A DNA stretch of 64,000 nt. Origin: Kitasatospora phosalacinea (lineage in GTDB: Bacteria; Actinomycetota; Actinomycetes; Streptomycetales; Streptomycetaceae). This document shows, in pieces, positions 46,246-55,394 of the stretch. The translations under genes were made by a program, and so were the position numbers. Each line of letters begins with the position of its first letter. Position 1 is the first letter of the stretch. The stretch lies in contig NZ_BSSA01000003.1 of assembly GCF_030268885.1 (NCBI RefSeq), positions 186,001 through 250,000 on the forward strand, written 5' to 3'. A model generated the notes under the pieces. It was not told where the DNA came from. It was given only the letters and a program-made list of their open reading frames with translations, and did not search any database.

Positions 46246-47216
46246 CGCCCGGCCGTGCGGCGGAAGGCTGCACGGGCCCGCTGGAGCGGGGTCGGCGGCA
46301 GGCCGCCGCGGGTGGCGCCGCGGGCGAAGTGCCGCTCCAGGTAGTACTGGCCGACGGACAGCACGCTGGTCACCGCGACGTACCAGAGGGTGGCCACCAT
46401 CAGCAGCGGGATCACCCGGTACGTCTGGTTGTAGATCATCTGGGCGGAGAACAGCAGGTCGTGGACGGCCAGCACGCTGATCACCGAGGTGCCCTTGAGG
46501 GTGCCGATCAGCATGTTCCCGGCGGGCGGCAGGATCGCCCGCATCGCCTGCGGCAGCACGATCCGGCGCAGCACCCGGCCGCGGCCCAGGCCCAGCGAGG
46601 CGGCCGCCTCCAGCTGGCCCTGGTCGACCGACAGCACGCCGGAGCGCACCACCTCGGCGGCGAACGCGGCCTCGTGCAGGGTCAGGCCGATCAGGGCGGT
46701 GAGCACCGGACCGAGCAGGTTGACGGTCTTCACCGAGAACAGCTCGCCGCCGAACGGCAGGCTCAGCGACAGCGTCGGGTACAGCAGCCCGATGTTGAAC
46801 CAGAGCAGCAGCTGCACCAGCAGCGGGGTCGCCCGGAAGATCCACACGAAGCCCCAGCTCAGGCCCTGCAGCACCGGGTTCCCGGAGAGCCGGGCCACCG
46901 CCAGCGCGGTGCCCAGGGCGAAGCCGAGGGCCACCACCGCGCCGGTCAGCCACAGCGTCAGCAGCAGGCCGCGCAGGATCGACGGCGAGGTCAGGTAGGA
47001 GCCGACCACCGGCCACTCGAAGGCGGCGTTCCCGGCCAGCGAGCGCACCAGCAGTGCGGCGGCCAGCAGCGCCAGCCCGCCGCTGAGGTACCGCCCGGGG
47101 CGGCGGCGGGGCACGATCGGCAGCCCGGCCAGGGCGGGCGGTGCGGCGTCCGGGGCCTTGTCGGCGGGGGAGGCGGGGGAGGTGGAGGCGGGTGGTGCGG
47201 CGGCGGGCGAGGCCAT
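46242..47216 (-). CDS. amino-acid-type ABC transporter permease
   Basis: A 324-residue permease related to those at 14381 and 50446. Helices begin near 60 (LSGGLALLAAALLVRSLAG), and the coupling loop [26 protein letters not shown] is clear. The Ala/Pro-rich N-terminus is cytosolic. ATG at 47216 is preferred to an upstream frame. No binding protein or ATPase follows in its own operon, so it probably shares those of the divergent cluster at 49500-53186. Confidence 0.9.
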   Translation of the reverse strand: MASPAAAPPASTSPASPADKAPDAAPPALAGLPIVPRRRPGRYLSGGLALLAAALLVRSLAGNAAFEWPVVGSYLTSPSILRGLLLTLWLTGAVVALGFALGTALAVARLSGNPVLQGLSWGFVWIFRATPLLVQLLLWFNIGLLYPTLSLSLPFGGELFSVKTVNLLGPVLTALIGLTLHEAAFAAEVVRSGVLSVDQGQLEAAASLGLGRGRVLRRIVLPQAMRAILPPAGNMLIGTLKGTSVISVLAVHDLLFSAQMIYNQTYRVIPLLMVATLWYVAVTSVLSVGQYYLERHFARGATRGGLPPTPLQRARAAFRRTAGR

Positions 47217-47452
47217 GGAGGGCTCCAACGGGCGGCGGGGCAGGCGGTCTCCGCATGCCGTCACTCACGCGCGCCGCGTCCCTCAACGCGGCTGGGCCTG
47301 GCGGCAGTTCGGCCGGGCCCGGGCAGTTCTCGCTCCGATTCGATCGTACGCGCGAGCGAGCGGCGGCTGTCAAGGACGCGGGTGTGACGTCGGTGTTTCG
47401 TCCCCGGCGGAAAGGTTGACGGACCGTCCGCGGCACTGCTCAACTGTTCGAC

Positions 47453-47533
47453 ATGACAGCCGAGCAGCCCGCCCTCGTGACGCGAGGCCACATCGACTTC
47501 GGTCGGGTGTGGTCCGCGGCGTGTCGCGGCTGA
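47453..47533 (+). CDS. 26-residue leader peptide (HID...SAxC type)
   Basis: A short frame, too small for most gene callers: ATG at 47453, TGA at 47531. Its second half reads RGHIDFGRVWSAACRG. The pattern R-x-H-[IV]-D-x-x-R-x-x-S-A-x-C is that of the putative leader peptides found in Streptomyces before sulfur, cysteine or methionine related genes. The Cys near the end (Cys24, TGT codon) suggests that ribosome stalling at cysteine shortage controls the operon starting at 47810. The peptide call is strong by motif; the mechanism is inferred. Confidence 0.8.
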   Translation: MTAEQPALVTRGHIDFGRVWSAACRG

Positions 47534-47809
47534 CCCGGCAGCGGGCCGCCTGATCCGGCCCTTCCTCCCTCCGGGAGTCCTCCCTCGGTCGCCCCTGTCG
47601 CGGGCCGGGAAGCCGTCCGTCCGGACGGACCAGCAGGCGCACGCTGCCGCCGCCCCTAGCGTTCCCGCTCGCTCCTGAGCCGGCGTCCCGTCACGCGCCC
47701 GCGCCCGTCCTCCCCACCCGCCGCCGCCGTCCGCAGCCGTCCGCACCGCCCGCCGGGGCGTCCCCCGGCATGCCCGGACGCGGCCCGCACCACCGGAAGA
47801 GGCTCCACC
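47534..47809 (+). promoter_or_regulatory. leader region with palindrome between the leader peptide and the monooxygenase
   Basis: The 276 bases between the leader peptide and the operon hold GTCCGTCCGGACGGAC (47615-47630), a perfect 16-base palindrome that could act as a hairpin, and long C-rich stretches. This is where an attenuator would lie. Promoters for the divergent permease are in 47217-47452, where nothing else was recognised. Confidence 0.5.
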
Positions 47810-48985
47810 ATGCCCGTCGAGTTCCTCGGAATCGCCGCCACCGGCGACGGTTCGGAGACCACCGCCCGCACCACCCACGCCTTCGACCGCGACTACACGC
47901 TGCGCCTGGCCCGCGCCCACGAGGACCACGGCTGGGACCGGGTGCTGTTCGCCTACGGCGCCGGATCGCCCGAACCCGCCGCCTCCGCCGCGTACCTCGC
48001 CGCCAAGCTCGACCGGCTGCAGATCCTGCTCGCGCACCGGCCCAACGTCTCGTACCCGACCTTCGCCGCCAAGACCTTCGCCACCCTGGACCGGATCAGC
48101 GACGGCCGGCTCACCGTGCACTTCATCACCGGCGGCAACGACCACGAGCAGCAGCGCGAGGGCGACTTCCTGCCCAAGGACCGCCGCTACGACCGCACCC
48201 GCGAGTACATCGGCATCGTCAAGAAGGCCTGGACCAGCCGCGAACCCTTCGACCACGAGGGCGAGTTCTACCGCTTCAACGACTTCGTCTCGGACGTCTT
48301 CCCGGTCCAGCAGCCGCGCCCGAACGTCTCCTTCGGCGGCTCCTCGCCCGCCGCGTTCGCCGCGGGCGGCGCCGAGGCGGACATCTACGCGCTGTGGGGC
48401 GAACCGCTGGCCCGCACCGCCGAGCAGATCGAGCTGGTCAGGGCCGCCGCCCGGGCCGCCGGGCGCACCGACACCCCGCGCATCCAGGTCGCCTTCCGGC
48501 CGATCATCGCGCCCACCGAGGAACTCGCCTGGGAGAAGGCGCACCGCACGGTCGCCGCGATCAGGGCCCGCCGGGAGAGCGACGACCTGGTGCGCCGCCG
48601 GCTCGCGAACGGCGCCGGGCCGGAGAACGCGGGCTCGCAGCGGCTGGTGGAGATCGCCGAGGCGGGCGAGCGCTACGACCGCGCGCTGTGGACCCCGACC
48701 GCCGCCGCGACCGGCGGCGCGGGCAACTCCAACGCCCTGGTCGGCACGCCCGAGACGGTCGCCCAGGCGCTGCTCGACTACTACGACCTCGGCGTGGACA
48801 TCCTCTCCGCCCGCGGCTACGACCACGTCGGCGACGCCATCGACTTCGGCCGGTACGTCATCCCGATCGTCCGCGAGGAGGTCGCCAAGCGCGACGCCGC
48901 CCGGGCCGACGCCGCCCGGGCCGACGCCGCCCGGGCCGACGCCGCCCGGGCCGATGCCGCCCGGGCCGGGGCCGACGCGGCATGA
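47810..48985 (+). CDS. SsuD-like flavin-dependent monooxygenase (LLM class)
   Basis: A 391-residue luciferase-like monooxygenase. It matches the alkanesulfonate monooxygenase type: VLFAYGAGSPEPAASAAYLA, LLAHRPNVSYPTFAAKTFAT, LTVHFITGGNDHEQQREGD, YIGIVKKAW and VSFGGSSPAA. FMNH2-dependent oxygenation of a sulfonate or other sulfur compound is likely. The C-terminus carries five tandem DAARA repeats, unusual for the family. ATG at 47810 is preceded by GAGG, and the stop overlaps the GNAT start (ATGA). It heads an operon under a leader peptide. Confidence 0.92.
   Translation: MPVEFLGIAATGDGSETTARTTHAFDRDYTLRLARAHEDHGWDRVLFAYGAGSPEPAASAAYLAAKLDRLQILLAHRPNVSYPTFAAKTFATLDRISDGRLTVHFITGGNDHEQQREGDFLPKDRRYDRTREYIGIVKKAWTSREPFDHEGEFYRFNDFVSDVFPVQQPRPNVSFGGSSPAAFAAGGAEADIYALWGEPLARTAEQIELVRAAARAAGRTDTPRIQVAFRPIIAPTEELAWEKAHRTVAAIRARRESDDLVRRRLANGAGPENAGSQRLVEIAEAGERYDRALWTPTAAATGGAGNSNALVGTPETVAQALLDYYDLGVDILSARGYDHVGDAIDFGRYVIPIVREEVAKRDAARADAARADAARADAARADAARAGADAA
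48893..48967 (+). repeat. five 15-bp tandem repeats in the monooxygenase 3-prime end
   Basis: GACGCCGCCCGGGCC repeats five times head to tail; the fifth copy has GAT. In frame it encodes DAARA units that form an Ala-rich helical tail. It is not part of the luciferase fold. Confidence 0.92.
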
Positions 48986-49503
48986 GCGCGCTGACCGTCG
49001 AGCGGGCCGTCCTCGGCGACCCGCTCACCGAACCGCTGGTCCGCGAGCTCACCCACGAGTACGTCACCCGCTACGGTCCCGGCGGCCACCAGGAGATGGC
49101 CCGCTACGGCGCCGAGGAGTTCGCCCCGCCGCACGGCCTGCTGCTCCTGCTGCTGCAGGACGGCGAACCGGTGGCGGGCGGCGCCTACCGCCGCCACGAC
49201 GACCCGCACACCGCCGAGGTCAAGCGGATGTGGACCGCCGCCGGCCACCGCCGCCGGGGCCTGGGCCGCCGGGTGCTGGCCGAGTTGGAGTCGGCCGCCC
49301 GGGAGGCCGGGTACCGCCGGATCTTCCTCACCACCGGTCCGCGCCAGCCCGAGGCCAAGGGCCTCTACCTGGCGGCCGGGTACACCCCGCTGTTCGACGT
49401 CCGCGTCGAGCCCGCACCGGACGGCGACCCGCTGCCGTTCGAGAAGGACCTGCTCACCACTGGCACGGCCGCCGCGGCGGCCGGAAAGGCACCGATCCGA
49501 TGA
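48982..49503 (+). CDS. GNAT acetyltransferase
   Basis: A 173-residue GNAT protein with VKRMWTAAGHRRRGLGRRVLAELESAA as the acetyl-CoA loop and a C-terminal Ala-rich tail. Both ends overlap neighbours by ATGA (48982 and 49500), so it is embedded in the transporter operon. It may modify the imported compound or its product. Substrate unknown. Confidence 0.9.
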   Translation: MSALTVERAVLGDPLTEPLVRELTHEYVTRYGPGGHQEMARYGAEEFAPPHGLLLLLLQDGEPVAGGAYRRHDDPHTAEVKRMWTAAGHRRRGLGRRVLAELESAAREAGYRRIFLTTGPRQPEAKGLYLAAGYTPLFDVRVEPAPDGDPLPFEKDLLTTGTAAAAAGKAPIR

Positions 49504-50426
49504 AGCGCCACCTCCCCGCCGTCGCCCTGGCCGCCGTCGCCGCCCTGGCGCTGGCGGGCTGCGGCTCCGACCCGGCGGCCGCCCCCGGGGCCGCGCCGGT
49601 CGGCATCCAGCCCGACCAGGACGTCCTGTCGGGCGTGCAGAAGAACGAGGCGGCCGCGGCGCTGCTGCCCGCCGACGTCCGGGCCGCGGGCACGGTCAAG
49701 CTCGGCGGCGCGGTCGGCTTCCCGCCCGGGGCGTACTACCCGGAGGGCAAGAAGGAGATCACCGGGCTGGACGTCGACCTGGTCAACGCCGTCGCCAAGG
49801 TGCTCGGGGTGCAGGTGCAGCGCGAGGACGCCGCGTTCGAGACCATCCTGCCCGCGCTCGGCAGCGGCAAGTACGACGTGGGCACCGGCAACTTCGGCGT
49901 CACCGAGGCCCGGCTGAAGACCATCGACTTCGTCACCTACATCGACGACGGCCAGGGCTTCGCGGTGCGCGCGGACAACACCGCGCTGAACACCGTCACC
50001 GACCTGGTCCAGCTGTGCGGCCTGACCATCGGCACCGGCGCGGGCACCACCTTCGAGGCCACCCTGAACGCCAAGAAGGACGTCTGCGCGCAGGCCGGCA
50101 AGAAGCCGTACGAGGTCAAGGTGTTCTCCGACAACGGCGCCGTCTTCACCGGCCTGCAGCAGGGCCGCCTGGACGTGGTGATGTCCACCATCAACGGCCT
50201 GCGCTACCAGGCCGCCCAGCCCGGCGCCAAGACCCGCTTCCTCGGCGAGTACCACCTGCTCGACGTCGGCTTCGCGTTCAAGAAGGGCTCGGCGCTCACC
50301 CCGGCCTTCCAGGCCGCCGTCAACCAGCTGATCAAGGACGGCACCTACCGGAAGATCCTCGCCAAGTGGGGCACCGCCGACTCGGCGATCACCGAATCCA
50401 AGATCAACCCGCCCGAGCACCCCTGA
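49500..50426 (+). CDS. first binding lipoprotein of the leader-controlled transporter
   Basis: A 308-residue family 3 solute-binding protein with lipobox LALAGC and DVDLVNAVAKVLGVQVQ. The aromatic and charged contacts expected for polar amino acids are partly changed (GAVGFPPGAYYPEGKKEITG). The ATG overlaps the GNAT stop. Together with the permease and ATPase downstream it forms an importer, probably for a sulfur-containing amino acid or analogue. Confidence 0.92.
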   Translation: MKRHLPAVALAAVAALALAGCGSDPAAAPGAAPVGIQPDQDVLSGVQKNEAAAALLPADVRAAGTVKLGGAVGFPPGAYYPEGKKEITGLDVDLVNAVAKVLGVQVQREDAAFETILPALGSGKYDVGTGNFGVTEARLKTIDFVTYIDDGQGFAVRADNTALNTVTDLVQLCGLTIGTGAGTTFEATLNAKKDVCAQAGKKPYEVKVFSDNGAVFTGLQQGRLDVVMSTINGLRYQAAQPGAKTRFLGEYHLLDVGFAFKKGSALTPAFQAAVNQLIKDGTYRKILAKWGTADSAITESKINPPEHP

Positions 50427-50445
50427 CCCGCCCCAGGAGCCCCCG

Positions 50446-51393
50446 ATGACCGCCCTCACCCCCGAACAGGCCCTCCCGCTCCGACAACCGGCCGACTCCG
50501 TACAGGAGTTGAGGATCGTCCCGCACCGCAGGCCGTGGCGGCTGGTGGCCGGCCTGGCCGCGTTGGTGCTGGCCGCCCAGTTCCTGCACGGACTGGCCGT
50601 CAACCCCGGCTGGGACTGGCCGACCTTCCGCACCTTCGTCTTCTCCGACAGCATCCTGCGCGCGGTCGGCGTCACCCTCCAACTCACCGCCTACGGCACC
50701 GTGCTGGGCTTCGCGCTGGGCGCGGTGATCGCCGCGCTGCGGCTGTCCGGCAGCCCGATCCTGCGCACCATCGCCTGGACGTACGTGTGGGCGTTCCGCT
50801 CGATCCCGCTGATCGTGCAGCTGGTGTTCTGGTTCAACCTGGCCTACCTGTACAAGCGGATCGGGATCGGCGTCCCGTTCGGTCCGACCTTCGCCTCCTT
50901 CGGCACCATGGACCTGCTCGGCGCCCTCGGCGCGGCCGTCCTCGGCCTCGCCCTGCACCAGGCCGCGTACGCCGCCGAGATCATCCGCGGCGGGGTGCTC
51001 GCGGTGGACGCCGGGCAGCTCGAAGCCGCCGCCGCGCTCGGCATCCCGCGGTTCCGGCAGGCGTGGCGGATCGTGCTGCCGCAGGCCATGCGCGGCATCC
51101 TGCCGAACGCCGCCAACGAGGTGATCTCGCTGTTCAAGGGCACCTCGATCGTCTACGTGATGGCGATCGGCGAGCTCTTCTACCAGGTGCAGGTGATCTA
51201 CGGCCGCACCGGCCGGGTGGTGCCGCTGCTGATGGTGGCCACCGTCTGGTACGTGCTGCTGACCACCGCCCTCTCGCTGGTCCAGTACTACGTCGAGCGC
51301 TACTTCGCCCGCGGCAGCGAGCGCCACGCGCCGCCCACCCCCTGGCAGCGGCTGCGCGCCGCCGTCACCGAGAGCAAGGAGAAGCGGGCATGA
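50446..51393 (+). CDS. ABC transporter permease of the leader-controlled operon
   Basis: A 315-residue amino-acid-type permease with a cytosolic head, about five helices, and the coupling loop [26 protein letters not shown]. It begins 19 bases after the binding-protein stop with CAGGAG as ribosome site, and its stop overlaps the ATPase start. Confidence 0.94.
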   Translation: MTALTPEQALPLRQPADSVQELRIVPHRRPWRLVAGLAALVLAAQFLHGLAVNPGWDWPTFRTFVFSDSILRAVGVTLQLTAYGTVLGFALGAVIAALRLSGSPILRTIAWTYVWAFRSIPLIVQLVFWFNLAYLYKRIGIGVPFGPTFASFGTMDLLGALGAAVLGLALHQAAYAAEIIRGGVLAVDAGQLEAAAALGIPRFRQAWRIVLPQAMRGILPNAANEVISLFKGTSIVYVMAIGELFYQVQVIYGRTGRVVPLLMVATVWYVLLTTALSLVQYYVERYFARGSERHAPPTPWQRLRAAVTESKEKRA

Positions 51394-52166
51394 GCAGCGA
51401 GAGCGCCACGGCCATGGTCGAAGTACGCGGCGTGCACAAGCGGTTCGGACGGCTGGAGGTGCTGCGCGGCATCGACCTCGACGTCCGCCCCGGCACCGTC
51501 ACGGTGGTGCTCGGCCCGTCCGGCTCCGGCAAGTCCACCCTGCTGCGGGCGGTCAACCACCTGGAGAAGCTCGACCGGGGGTACGTCCGGGTTGACGGCG
51601 AGCTGATCGGCTACCGGCAGGTCGGCGACAAGCTGCGCGAACTGCCCGAGCGCGAGGTGCTCAAGCAGCGCACCCGGCTCGGCTTCGTGTTCCAGAACTT
51701 CAACCTGTTCCCGCACCTGACCGTGCTGGAGAACCTGGTGGAGGCCCCGGTCGGCGCGCTCGGCGTGTCCAAGGAGCGGGCCCGGGCCCGGGCACTGGAA
51801 CTGCTGGAGCGGGTCGGCCTGGCCGACAAGGCCGCCGAGTACCCGCGCCGGCTCTCCGGCGGCCAGCAGCAGCGCGTCGCCATCGCCCGGGCGCTCGCCC
51901 TGGAGCCCAAGGTGCTGCTGTTCGACGAGCCGACCTCCGCGCTCGACCCCGAACTGGTCGGCGAGGTGCTCGACGTGATCAAGGACCTGGCCCGCACCGG
52001 CACCACCATGATCGTGGTCACCCACGAGATCGGCTTCGCCCGCGAGGTCGCCGACACCGTGGTGTTCATGGACGGCGGCGTGGTGGTCGAACAGGGGCCG
52101 CCCGCCCAGGTGCTGGACGACCCGCAGCACGAACGCACCCGCGCCTTCCTCGCCAAGGTCCTCTGA
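51390..52166 (+). CDS. ABC transporter ATPase of the leader-controlled operon
   Basis: A 258-residue ATPase with Walker [10 protein letters not shown], signature [15 protein letters not shown], Walker [15 protein letters not shown] and switch VVTHEIGFA. It is the sister of the ATPase at 13593 (same RELPEREV-type insertion before the Q loop). ATG overlaps the permease stop as ATGA. Confidence 0.95.
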   Translation: MSSESATAMVEVRGVHKRFGRLEVLRGIDLDVRPGTVTVVLGPSGSGKSTLLRAVNHLEKLDRGYVRVDGELIGYRQVGDKLRELPEREVLKQRTRLGFVFQNFNLFPHLTVLENLVEAPVGALGVSKERARARALELLERVGLADKAAEYPRRLSGGQQQRVAIARALALEPKVLLFDEPTSALDPELVGEVLDVIKDLARTGTTMIVVTHEIGFAREVADTVVFMDGGVVVEQGPPAQVLDDPQHERTRAFLAKVL

Positions 52167-52196
52167 AGTCCCCTCCCGAACAAAGGAGTCACCCCC

Positions 52197-53186
52197 GTGT
52201 CCGTGTACCGCCGCACCTTCGTCCCGGCCGCCGCCGCCCTCGTCGCCGCCCTGCTGCTCTCCTCCTGCGGCTCCGCGGACAACGCCTCCGCCGACCTCGG
52301 CGCCAAGAAGGAGGGCACCGCGCCCAACGGCGTGAAGATCAACCTGACCCCGGACCAGAACCGGATCAGCACGCCCGAGGTCGACGCGATCGCCGCACTC
52401 CTCCCCGACGAAGTCCGCCGAAGAGGCACCCTCCGGGTCGCGGCCAACATCGGCACCGTCCCGCCGCTGGGCTTCTACGCCACCGACGACAAGACCGTCA
52501 TCGGCACCGAAGCCGACCTGGCGTACCTGGTCGGCAACGTGCTCGGCCTGAAGGTCGAGATCGACCCGGTCTCCTGGGAGAACGTCTTCGTCGGCCTGGA
52601 CAGCGGCAAGTACGACGCGGCCTTCACCAACGTCACCGTCACCGAGGCCCGCAAGGAGAAGTACGACTTCGCCACCTACCGGCTCGACATCCTCGGCTTC
52701 GAGGCCAAGAAGGGCGGCAACTGGAAGGTCAAGGGTCCGGCCGACGTCGCCGGGCACACCATCGGCGTCTCCTCCGGCACCAACCAGGAGAAGCTGCTGC
52801 TGGCCTGGAGCGAGCAGGACGTCAAGAACGGCCTCAAGCCGGTCGACGTGAAGTACTACCAGAACTCCTCCGACTACTACCTCGCCCTCGGCTCCGGCCG
52901 GATCGACGCCTGGCTCGGCCCCAACCCGGGCACCGCCTTCCACTCCGCGCAGACCGGCGAGACCGAGGTGATCGGCACCTACTCCGGCGCCGGAGAGACC
53001 GTGATCGGCAAGATCGCCGCCACCACCAAGAAGGACAACGGCCTGGTCAAGGCGCTCAACGCGGCCATCAACGAGACCATCAAGAACGGCACCTACGCCC
53101 AGGTCCTGGGGCGCTGGGGCCTGGACAACGAGGCCGTGCCGACCTCCGAGATCAACCCGCCCGGCCTGCCCAAGACCAACAGCTGA
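52197..53186 (+). CDS. second binding lipoprotein of the operon
   Basis: A 329-residue solute-binding protein with lipobox LLLSSC and motifs GTLRVAANIGTVPPLGFYATDD, DLAYLVGNVLGLKVEID and KYDAAFTNVTVTEARKEKYDF. It begins at GTG 52197 after AAAGGAG. It is related to but clearly different from the protein at 49500, so one transporter may serve two ligands. Last gene of the operon; its terminator uses the end of the convergent gene. Confidence 0.92.
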   Translation: MSVYRRTFVPAAAALVAALLLSSCGSADNASADLGAKKEGTAPNGVKINLTPDQNRISTPEVDAIAALLPDEVRRRGTLRVAANIGTVPPLGFYATDDKTVIGTEADLAYLVGNVLGLKVEIDPVSWENVFVGLDSGKYDAAFTNVTVTEARKEKYDFATYRLDILGFEAKKGGNWKVKGPADVAGHTIGVSSGTNQEKLLLAWSEQDVKNGLKPVDVKYYQNSSDYYLALGSGRIDAWLGPNPGTAFHSAQTGETEVIGTYSGAGETVIGKIAATTKKDNGLVKALNAAINETIKNGTYAQVLGRWGLDNEAVPTSEINPPGLPKTNS

Positions 53187-53205
53187 CACTCCCGGCACGG
53201 CCGTT

Positions 53206-53242
53206 GGAGCGCATCCCTCACCACCCGTGCGGGATGCGCTCC
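53206..53242. terminator. terminator built into the 3-prime end of the STM4011-type gene
   Basis: GGAGCGCATCCC (53206-53217) pairs with GGGATGCGCTCC (53231-53242) over 12 bp. The right arm encodes the last residues (ERIPHG) of the convergent radical SAM gene, and its stop lies in the loop. Confidence 0.75.
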
Positions 53243-54069
53243 AGCACGCCGCCCGCGAACACGTCGTACAGCGGCAGCGACTCCAGGTGCACGTAGCCGA
53301 TGTGGCAGTCGCACGACCCCAACGGGCAGGCCCGCGGCCGCAGTTGCTCTTGGTACGAGTCGTCGTACAGGTTGCCCAGCGGCGGCCGGACGAAGTGGCA
53401 GCGGCGCACCGTCCCGTCCCCGTCCACCGACACCACGCTCTCGCCCGTCCGGCACGGCAGCCCCGCGCTGCGGTGCGGGTGGCGGCTGTACCCGAACAGC
53501 GGGTCCAGCTCCGTCCACTGCGCCGCCTCGGCGTCGGTGTACGTCAGCCCCTCGGCCGCGTTCACCCACAGGTACACCCCCTTCGGCAGCGCCGCCCGCA
53601 GCCGCCGGGCCGCCGCCAGGTGCTCCGGCTGCCCGACCACGCCCACGCTGAACCGCACGCCCAGCGCGGTGAGTTCGGCGCACTTGGCGAGGAAGCGCTG
53701 CTCGGTCACCTGCCCCGGGTGGTACGTCACCCACAGCGCCAGCTTCGAGCGGTCCGCCTCCGCCAGCCAGCCGGTCCGGCAGCTCGCATTGGTCTGGATC
53801 GCCACCCGCTCCAGGTGCGGCAACCGGCTCAGCTCCACCATCGCCCGCCGGTACCAGCTGCGCACCAGCCCCTCGCCCCACGGCGTGAACAGCACCGACA
53901 GCCGCCCGTGCCCGTACGCCGCCGCCCAGGCCGTGAACCGCTCCAGCGCCGCCCGGTCGGCCCGCAGCAGCTCGGGGGTGTCGCGCCGCTTGGCGAACGG
54001 GCAGTACGGGCAGTCGTAGTCGCAGGAGGACAGCGGGCCCCGGTACAGCACGGTCAGGTGGTCGCTCAC
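53218..54069 (-). CDS. STM4011-family radical SAM protein
   Basis: A 283-residue radical SAM protein. The [4Fe-4S] motif is C16-x3-C20-x2-C23 in SSCDYDCPYC. The C-terminal part has further cysteines (GLPCRTGE, VRRCHFV, RACPLGSCDCHIG), suggesting an auxiliary iron-sulfur cluster as in SPASM-like enzymes. GTG at 54069 overlaps the STM4012-type stop (GTGA). It is the last gene of the five-function cassette STM4015-4014-4013-4012-4011. Substrate unknown; modification of a peptide or small metabolite is plausible. Confidence 0.93.
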   Translation of the reverse strand: MSDHLTVLYRGPLSSCDYDCPYCPFAKRRDTPELLRADRAALERFTAWAAAYGHGRLSVLFTPWGEGLVRSWYRRAMVELSRLPHLERVAIQTNASCRTGWLAEADRSKLALWVTYHPGQVTEQRFLAKCAELTALGVRFSVGVVGQPEHLAAARRLRAALPKGVYLWVNAAEGLTYTDAEAAQWTELDPLFGYSRHPHRSAGLPCRTGESVVSVDGDGTVRRCHFVRPPLGNLYDDSYQEQLRPRACPLGSCDCHIGYVHLESLPLYDVFAGGVLERIPHGW

Positions 54070-55394
54070 TTGGCCTCGTACTCCGCCATGGCGGCGCGCA
54101 CCGCCGCCGAGAACAGCCGCGGTCCCACCGCGTCCGACCAGGCCAGGCCCTCCGGGCTCAGCAGCAGCCGGGCCGGGTCGCCCGCCGCCAGCCAGCCGCG
54201 GGCGGCGAACTCGGCCAGCTCGGCCGGGAAGTCCCGCTCCGGGGTGCTGCCGAAGCGCTCCCGGTAGGCCGCCAGGTCGACGCCCTCGCCCTGCAGCAGC
54301 GACTGCACCAGGTGGCGGCGGCGGGTCTCCTCGTCCGTCATCGCCCAGCCCAGCTCGGCCCGGGAGAAGTCCGGCGCGGCCACGTAGTCGTCGATGATCC
54401 GCCGCACCTCGCGGGCGTCCACCGCGTAGTCGAAGGAGTAGTGCAGCCGCGAGGTGTACGAGCGGGCCCCGCAGCCCAGGCCCACCATGCCGTCGGTCTG
54501 GCAGGCGTACTCGCCCGCGCTCGCGCGCGCCGCGCCGACCCGGCGGAACATCCGCATCGACACCTGCTCGTACCCCTCGGCCAGCAGGTGGTCGCGGCCC
54601 GCCCGGTACAGCGCCAGCCGCTGGGCGTCCCACTCCGGGGACGGGCCGGCGGGGGCGTGCCGCCCGAGGCCGGTCAGCGGGCGGATGTACAGCGGGTAGA
54701 GGTACAGCTCCTCCGGCTGCCACGCCAGGGCGGCGTCCAGCGACGCGACCCAGCTGGCGGGCGTCTGGCCGTCGATGCCGTAGATCAGGTCGATGTTCAG
54801 CACCGGGAACCCGGCCTCCCGCACCCGCCCCAGCGCCGCCTCCACCGCCGCCCGCTTCTGCGGGCGCACCGCCGCCCTGGCCTCCTCGTCCAGGAAGGAC
54901 TGCACGCCCAGGCTCAGCCGGGTCGTCCCGCGCTCCGCCAGCACCCGCAGCCGGTCGGCCGTCGCGGTGTCCGGCGACGCCTCCACCGAGAGCGGCACCG
55001 CCCGCAGGTCCGCCCCCATCCGCACCTCGGCGATGTCGCACAGCCGCTCCAGCTCGGCCGCGCTCAGGTAGGTCGGCGTCCCGCCGCCGAAGGCCGCCAG
55101 CGCGAACCGCGCCTGCGGCGCCAGCGCCTCCCGCACCTGCCGGGCCTGCCGCTCCAGCGCGTCCAGGTACGCCGTGGTCAGCCCCTCCGGGCTGCCGATC
55201 CGGGTGAACAGGTTGCAGAACCCGCACCGCACCTCGCAGAACGGCACGTGCAGGTACAGCGACAGCGCGTCCTGCTTCTCGTCCTGCCACAGCTCGGCCA
55301 GCCGCGGCCGCCCCGGCAGCGGGCGGTAGGCCGTCTTGTGCGGGTACGCGTAGACGTAACTCCGGTACGGGGACTCGGTGGTGGCGGTGCTCAT
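54066..55394 (-). CDS. STM4012-family radical SAM protein (HemN-like)
   Basis: A 442-residue protein with the HemN/HemW-like layout: LYLHVPFC53-EVR-C57-GF-C60-NLF as the cluster motif, then AAFGGGTPTYLS and LSVEASPDT, and a helical C-terminal domain (EEETRRRHLVQSLLQ in the HemN_C pattern). ATG at 55394 overlaps the upstream stop as ATGA. The canonical HemN oxygen-independent coproporphyrinogen role is unlikely in this context. Part of the STM4011-4015 cassette. Confidence 0.93.
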   Translation of the reverse strand: MSTATTESPYRSYVYAYPHKTAYRPLPGRPRLAELWQDEKQDALSLYLHVPFCEVRCGFCNLFTRIGSPEGLTTAYLDALERQARQVREALAPQARFALAAFGGGTPTYLSAAELERLCDIAEVRMGADLRAVPLSVEASPDTATADRLRVLAERGTTRLSLGVQSFLDEEARAAVRPQKRAAVEAALGRVREAGFPVLNIDLIYGIDGQTPASWVASLDAALAWQPEELYLYPLYIRPLTGLGRHAPAGPSPEWDAQRLALYRAGRDHLLAEGYEQVSMRMFRRVGAARASAGEYACQTDGMVGLGCGARSYTSRLHYSFDYAVDAREVRRIIDDYVAAPDFSRAELGWAMTDEETRRRHLVQSLLQGEGVDLAAYRERFGSTPERDFPAELAEFAARGWLAAGDPARLLLSPEGLAWSDAVGPRLFSAAVRAAMAEYEAK

